64,000 bases of DNA from Paragyromitra xinjiangensis (taxonomy: Eukaryota > Ascomycota > Pezizomycetes > Pezizales > Discinaceae). Shown one piece after another: positions 58,408-64,000 of the stretch. The DNA is taken from contig JBCAMK010000017.1 of assembly GCA_038503065.1 (NCBI GenBank), positions 434,001 through 498,000 of the forward strand, written 5' to 3'. Numbering within the stretch: the stretch's first letter is position 1; the number at the start of each line of letters is the position of its first letter. The notes under the pieces were generated by a model. The model worked only from the letters and a program-made list of their open reading frames with translations. It was not told the origin of the DNA and made no database searches. Made by a program: the position numbers and the translations under genes.

Positions 58408-60695
58408 CAGTCAGCTATCCTAGAGAAGTAGGTTTTGCGAGTTGTTTGGGGATTGGATTGGGTATGGGCTTGGGGTATGTGCTTGGAGATGAGGGATGAG
58501 GGATGGGAAGGGGATGAGGTAATGTATGGTTGTAGTTGTGTAGTAGGATAAAGACGAGCGGGTGGGGGGGATGCAAGCGCTCTTATACCAAGGCTTGGGA
58601 AAGAAAAAGAATGAAGTGCGCCACTATGATGTACTTACTCCCATATTTATCAAATGTTGGTCAGGAGGGTGATTCAGAAAATTCAAATTTCTCGGACTCG
58701 GATTCTACGGTCTCTGGATAGGTTCGAGCGGGCGAAGTGTAGGATATTCGGCACAGAAAAAGGGTGGTGATTGAAAGAAATTCTCAGTGGGGTAAGGCGG
58801 AATAATAAATAACACAGAGAGGGAGAGAGGGAGACAGGCTCAGGATAGACAGCTACAAATGCAAATGACTGAACGTCGCAGCCTTCACGGTTCTTTCTCT
58901 GGGCGGGATGTCGTCAGCCTGACAAGGTTGTTTGTTTCTGGGCTGTGAGGGGCAGCAGGCATTGCCGCATCTTTGCCCCACCATAGCATGCCATCACCTC
59001 ACCTAGCCAAACATCCACCCACTCGCGTTCGGCCAACCGTGGTAGAGCGACTATTGTATACAGCGGTGACAAACGTAGAAGTGCTATCCGCTGCTTTGAG
59101 AATAGACTGGGCCTGTGCTTTGCTTTCACTGCGCGAGTTTAGGACATCAATTCTCTCTCTTTCTTTTTTTGTTGAGCATGCATAGGTAGTCCAATCTCAA
59201 AACGTCGTGCAATTACGAGTCCCCGAGAGCTAAGAAGCTTGGAAGGGAGTTGCCGAGTGCGGAAGGCCTAAGTGTTGGCTTGAATGTACGTACCTGGCGG
59301 AGCACTACAAGCACATAGATGGGTAGATACTATGCGCTCTTGGCCGCACTCACTTAGGGAGGGTTTCACTCATATACTTGCCCAGCGCTACTGAGTTAAA
59401 TGCCTGGCGTAGATAGAGTACTCACATAGATAATGCAGGTGCAAAGGGCTTGGTGGTTATATAGTAGAATCCGGATTCGAAAGTCGGCAGATCCTTGCGT
59501 GCGTGGGCGCAGCAGGACCTCGCGTGTTCGCAAACACCAACGTTTTTTTTTTGTTCGCCCCTAAGTGCACCTGGCCACAGAACCTTTGGGGCGAAGTTCG
59601 TAATGGCCGAGAATGAGGTCACTTGGAACCTTAGTCTAGTGATTTCTGGGGGAGCAGCACGGACGGGGACGGAAGTGGCTTCCCCTCACTTGAGAGCTTT
59701 GTTTTCGGAGCTCTTACTCCTAGGAGCTTTGTTTTTTGGCCGGTTTATATAAAATCGGGGTCCGTTCATGGAAATGAGGGAAGAAAGAAAAAAAATTGAG
59801 TTCCGGGCTGCTTACGGCACCCATCACCACGTTGTCCCATAGAACCTCAGAAGGCCCTGTCCGCCGGTTCCGGTCGGCTTCTCAACGAACGCCCGCTTCA
59901 GGTCTGCATGCTGTTAAATCTGGTTGCCGAGGAGCAGGCGTTTCGGCATAATCGTAATCTGATCTCTCATCTCTGTGACACAGCAGGCCTGGAGGGTTTT
60001 TTTCCTTCCAGATTTCCACAGGGAAGGAAAAAGAAAGAAACAGAATGGCATTGTTTTTCACACAGCTCACTGCAGATGGATTGCTGTCACCTGTGTTGGC
60101 GTGTGAAAAAATAGGATTGTCGCCGCATCGCATAGAGAGAGCACCAGTAAACGTGGCGCGTGGTTGTGCTGTCTGTCTGTTCTGTTCTGTTTCTCGTTCC
60201 CCACAGACGCACCAGACCCAACCATACCTGTTTGGCTACTTGGTTGCTACGTGACGGGACGGACGCTTCTCTCGTCTCTCGTCTTCGTCTCTCGTCTCCT
60301 TCAGCAGAAAAATAAGACTGCTGACCGCAAGTCTCGCAACGCTCGAGCTGCAACACCTTCTCTCCCTTCTCTCTCTGTAATAGTCTGTATCCTCGAAAGC
60401 CCCCTCTCCCCTCCTCCCACCAACTTCGCCAGCCCGCCTCCCCTCGCTACCCCACGCCCACACCCATCGCGTCCCAATCCCTTGCTACCTCGATCTCCAG
60501 CCACACTCGAGTTTGGTCTCACAACCAAACCCCCCCATATCCATCACTCGTGTGCTGTCGTCTCGTGCGTGACTCTTCAACCTCTGCGACATCCCGAGAT
60601 TTATTTTTTCCTTCCCTTTCTCCTCTTCCGATACTGAACTTCAACCCCCCCCCAAAAAAGTCTTCTAGTCTTTAATACCTATATAATACTGCGCG
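58408..60695. other. 2.3 kb divergent promoter region, vWA gene and VAC8
   Basis: No supported gene. The last 400 bp before VAC8 (about 60280-60650) are pyrimidine-rich, ending in a C9 run near 60645, as expected for a long VAC8 leader. The frame at 60164-60637 is a by-product of this low-complexity DNA. Confidence 0.55.
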
Positions 60696-62774
60696 ATGGG
60701 GAACTGCGGCTCCTCTTGCTCTACCTGCTGCAGAGGTGCTTCCCTGCTCTCGTTGTCCACCTTAGCGGACGTTAGACTGACGTGACACAGGCCGCGCTCG
60801 AGATGGTCTATACGAGCCCGTTCTCCAGGAAAGCGAGAGGGAGGCAGTTTCTGATCTCCTACAATATCTCGAAAACGTACATTCCGTCCCTTACCACACA
60901 CCGAGCTTCCTTTCTACTGTCCTGACCTCGGCTGCTAACGCTCTGGATATAGCGTTCCGAAGTTGACTTTTTCGCTGGCGAGCCCCTTCGAGCTTTGAGC
61001 ACCTTGGTGTACTCTGATAATGTCGACCTCCAAAGGAGTGCGAGCTTAACGTTCGCTGAGATCACGGAGAGAGGTGATAAGCTTCACTTTATCAGTTCCT
61101 GACTAGGGGGGTTTAGTGTGCTGACGGTTGGGGTTCTTTTTTTGATCTTCAGATGTCCGAGAGGTGGATCGTGATACCCTTGAACCAATATTGTTTCTTC
61201 TTCAAAGCACCGATATCGAGGTCCAGCGTGCGGCCAGTGCTGCCCTGGGCAATCTTGCTGTAAACAGTATGTTTTCACCCCTTATCGTTGGTGCCTAGGG
61301 GCACACTGACGTCGAGCTAGCCGAAAATAAGGTTGCTATCGTTCTCCTTGGCGGGCTTGCACCCCTAATACGACAAATGATGTCACCCAACGTTGAAGTT
61401 CAATGCAACGCCGTTGGTTGTATTACGAATCTTGCTACCCATGAAGATAACAAAGCAAAGATTGCAAGGTCAGGCGCGCTAGGTCCACTGACGAGGCTAG
61501 CAAAGTCGAAGGATATGAGGGTGCAGAGGAATGCTACGGGGGCTCTACTCAACATGACACATTCAGGTGCGGTCACAACAGCTCCTCCTTGCATGTGAAT
61601 GGCATGTGTGCTTACTCATTATGCATCCTAGATGATAACCGACAACAATTGGTAAATGCTGGAGCAATACCGGTTCTCGTTTCACTTTTGTCTTCACACG
61701 ATGTCGACGTTCAGTACTACTGCACTACTGCCCTCAGCAACATTGCTGTTGACCAGGCCAACCGGAAAAAGCTCGCGCAAACGGAGCCTAAGCTTGTTTT
61801 CTCTCTTGTTCACCTTATGGATTCTTCGAGCCCGAAGGTTCAATGCCAGGCTGCATTGGCGCTTCGGAATTTGGCGTCAGATGAGAAGTATCAACTGGAT
61901 ATTGTCCGCGCAAAGGGCCTACCACCTCTACTTCGTCTGCTCCAGTCCTCGTTTCTTCCTCTAATCTTGTCAGCGGTTGCCTGTATCCGGAATATCTCAA
62001 TACATCCTTTGAATGAATCACCAATCATTGAAGCCGGCTTCCTGAAACCTCTTATCGATTTGTTGGGATCAACGGACAACGAGGAGATACAATGTCACGC
62101 GATCTCAACTCTGCGGAACTTGGCGGCGAGTTCTGATAAGAACAAGGAGCTAGTATTGGAGGCTGGGGCGGTGCAGAAATGTAAACAGCTTGTCCTAGAT
62201 GTCCCGCTGAGCGTTCAATCAGAAATGACAGCGGCGATTGCCGTGCTAGCTTTGAGTGATGACTTGAAGTCGCATTTGCTGAACTTGGGTGTATTCGATG
62301 TTCTCATTCCTCTGACGGCTTCGGAGAGTGTTGAAGTGCAAGGAAATAGTGCTGCTGCTTTGGGGAACCTATCTTCAAAAGGTAAGGCGCATATTACTCA
62401 GCTCTAATTATGCGAGTGGGCTGACTGACCGACTGGAATTTTTAGTGGGTGATTACTCTATGTTTGTGCAAGATTGGCTGGAGCCGGAGGGCGGTATCCA
62501 TGGTTATTTAAAGAGATTCCTTGCCAGCGGAGACCCGACATTCCAGCACATTGCGATCTGGACGTTGCTGCAGCTGCTTGAGGCAGATGACCCACGGTTA
62601 AAGGACCTGATTAGTCAGTCGACGGAGATTGTCACAATGATCAATAACATCGCGGATAGGCACTTGGAATTGGATGATGAGGGAGAGGATGGTGAGGGCG
62701 AGGTTGTGGCATTAGCAAAACGGTCTGCAGCCCTACTTCCTGGGGGCAATGGTAATTTCGGTAAGGTGCAATAA
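60696..62774 (+). CDS. VAC8: Vacuolar armadillo-repeat protein VAC8
   Basis: Lipid-anchored scaffold on the vacuole used in inheritance, nucleus-vacuole junctions, fusion and autophagy. Exons 60696-60735, 60791-60876, 60953-61073, 61153-61266, 61321-61566, 61632-62381 and 62446-62774 give 561 aa. The start [13 protein letters not shown] offers Gly2 for myristoylation and four Cys for palmitoylation. It continues [20 protein letters not shown], then armadillo repeats of about 41 residues: [106 protein letters not shown] and [15 protein letters not shown]. The tail [20 protein letters not shown] is conserved in fungal VAC8. The acylated 40-nt first exon would be missed by single-frame ORF calling. 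Confidence 0.97.
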
Positions 62775-64000
62775 ATAATGGGCCATTGGGGGCTCCTTTT
62801 ATGGACGATCTCTTAGGAAGACGTTCTTGTTTTGTTTTTTTTACCTGGATTAAATGCATATTGTGCCTATCAGGTATAACTAGTTCGGGCTTCACCCGAT
62901 GTATCGATTTTTTTTCCCCCCGTCCTTCTCATAATTCTCTTTTGTCTTTTTTATCCTGCTGTTTACATCTTTGCGCTGTGGATCTTCTACGCACAATCTT
63001 TGCAATGTGCCTGGGAAGCGGTATTGAAAGCAGGCTTTATGGGCCACGATTTTTTTCCTTTTAAATTTTCCTTTGTATTTTGTTGCTACTACGGTGTTAT
63101 CAGGGTTGAGCGTGTATGGAAGGGTTCACAGAATGGAATAAGGGAAGCTAAATCGCAAACTCTGAAAGAGAGAAAAGAAAGAAAAAAAAGAATCCCAATG
63201 TGTGGTCCTGATTTGTTGTCGTTTCTCTAATTTCTTTTTCTTTTCCTGCACTGCGCTGCAAGGGGATGGGTTTGGAATGGGAACATTTGCTTTTTTTACT
63301 GCGATATCGTGGTTCGTTGTCTGACATTGGTTCAGCGGAGCTTATTTGGGTTCCCCAAAGGCTGTCGTCTGTAATTTCTATTTCTATTGGCTTTTTTTTT
63401 CCTTTTTTTCCATTAATATTTTTTTTTGTTTCGCATGCGCAGAATCTGTTTGGTTTGGGGGGGGGTGGCCCATGAGGCGATAATTCATAGCATGCGTTAT
63501 GTTTCCCCCCTGCTTTACTTTTTCTTGCGTGACGTTATAAAGTTTGAAACAAAAAAAGATGGAAGGGCGTATAATGCGTGGGATATGATGGTTGTTTTTA
63601 TTGAAGTTAGGACTACCGATGGAGTAATGATTACAAATGTATTTTTTATGGTCTATTGCGTTTCTTCTTTGCGAGGAAATATCAAGCTCGCAAAGAAGGA
63701 GAGAGAGCTTTGAGTTTGTGGTATATGCTGCCGAAGAAAGCAAAGTAGGAAAAGTCTCTGTTTATGGGAAATGAGAGGTTGTCGTTTACTTGAGTGTCAT
63801 CTTACTATTGGAGGAAAGGTAGGTTTTGTCTCGCCTGCAGTTAAGCTTGAGTGGACGCCTACCAGGAAAGCTCTCGGTTGAGAGGCTGGGCACTGGTGCA
63901 GGATTCGCGGGGATTCAGGCCATCCTCGTAATATGATAGGAGGTGTTAATACGGATCTCTTGGCATATTTCTAGTGCTTCTGGCTGCACCCGTCACCATT
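62775..64000. other. Downstream flank of VAC8
   Basis: About 1.2 kb, T-rich with several runs of T and one of G (near 63462-63470). No supported gene; the frames at 63384-63743 have no family features. Confidence 0.5.

Noticed and set aside
60164..60637. 157-aa protein upstream of VAC8
   Set aside because: Pyrimidine-rich leader read as Ser/Pro/Leu; no conserved block and it overlaps the expected VAC8 5' region.

Overview
The window is nuclear DNA from a filamentous ascomycete (Pezizomycotina). Evidence: almost every gene is cut by several short GT-AG introns (about 46-150 bp, often with a CTAAC/CTGAC-like branch site), and the products match fungal families such as KRE2/MNT1 mannosyltransferase, VAC8, TAF14, RAD5, STT3, CSN8, phosducin-like protein and G-beta. 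High intron density, 15-24 nt micro-exons and long gene-poor gaps make me lean towards an early-diverging lineage (Pezizomycetes or Orbiliomycetes), but this is inference. I see no CRISPR array, rRNA, convincing tRNA or intact transposon.

Layout. 1-4.3 kb: 3' part of a DAL5-type MFS permease, then a large secreted protein of unknown function. 5.1-10.2 kb: KIAA1143/DUF4604-like nuclear protein, a 2.8 kb gap, a GT15 mannosyltransferase. 12-16.6 kb: an uncharacterised single-pass membrane protein and TAF14. 17.4-31.4 kb: two paralogous coiled-coil, SIM-bearing nuclear-type proteins (DUF6697-like) flank an ADAL-type deaminase, a G-protein beta subunit and a phosducin-like protein; the second paralogue carries two copies of the C-terminal domain. 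31.7-37.2 kb, all on the minus strand: SURF6/RRP14, mitochondrial ribosomal protein MRPL4 (uL29m) and an unknown basic protein. After a 3.5 kb gap, 40.7-47.2 kb: RAD5 (HIRAN-SNF2-RING) and a GTPBP1/2-type GTPase. 48.8-53.9 kb: STT3 divergent from CSN8, then a small unknown protein. 56.5-58.4 kb: a vWA protein with Pro/Tyr/Gly/Gln-rich flanks. 60.7-62.8 kb: VAC8.

The genes are mostly housekeeping and do not form one pathway. Two linkages matter. The G-beta gene lies about 1.9 kb upstream of a phosducin-like gene on the same strand, and phosducin-like proteins are the chaperones that assemble G-beta-gamma. The two DUF6697-like paralogues about 9.4 kb apart share intron positions and an N-terminal SUMO-interaction-like motif, and the longer one also carries four SUMO-acceptor-type motifs. 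I worked out gene models by splicing the frames by hand; coding lengths summed to whole codons for every complete multi-exon model.
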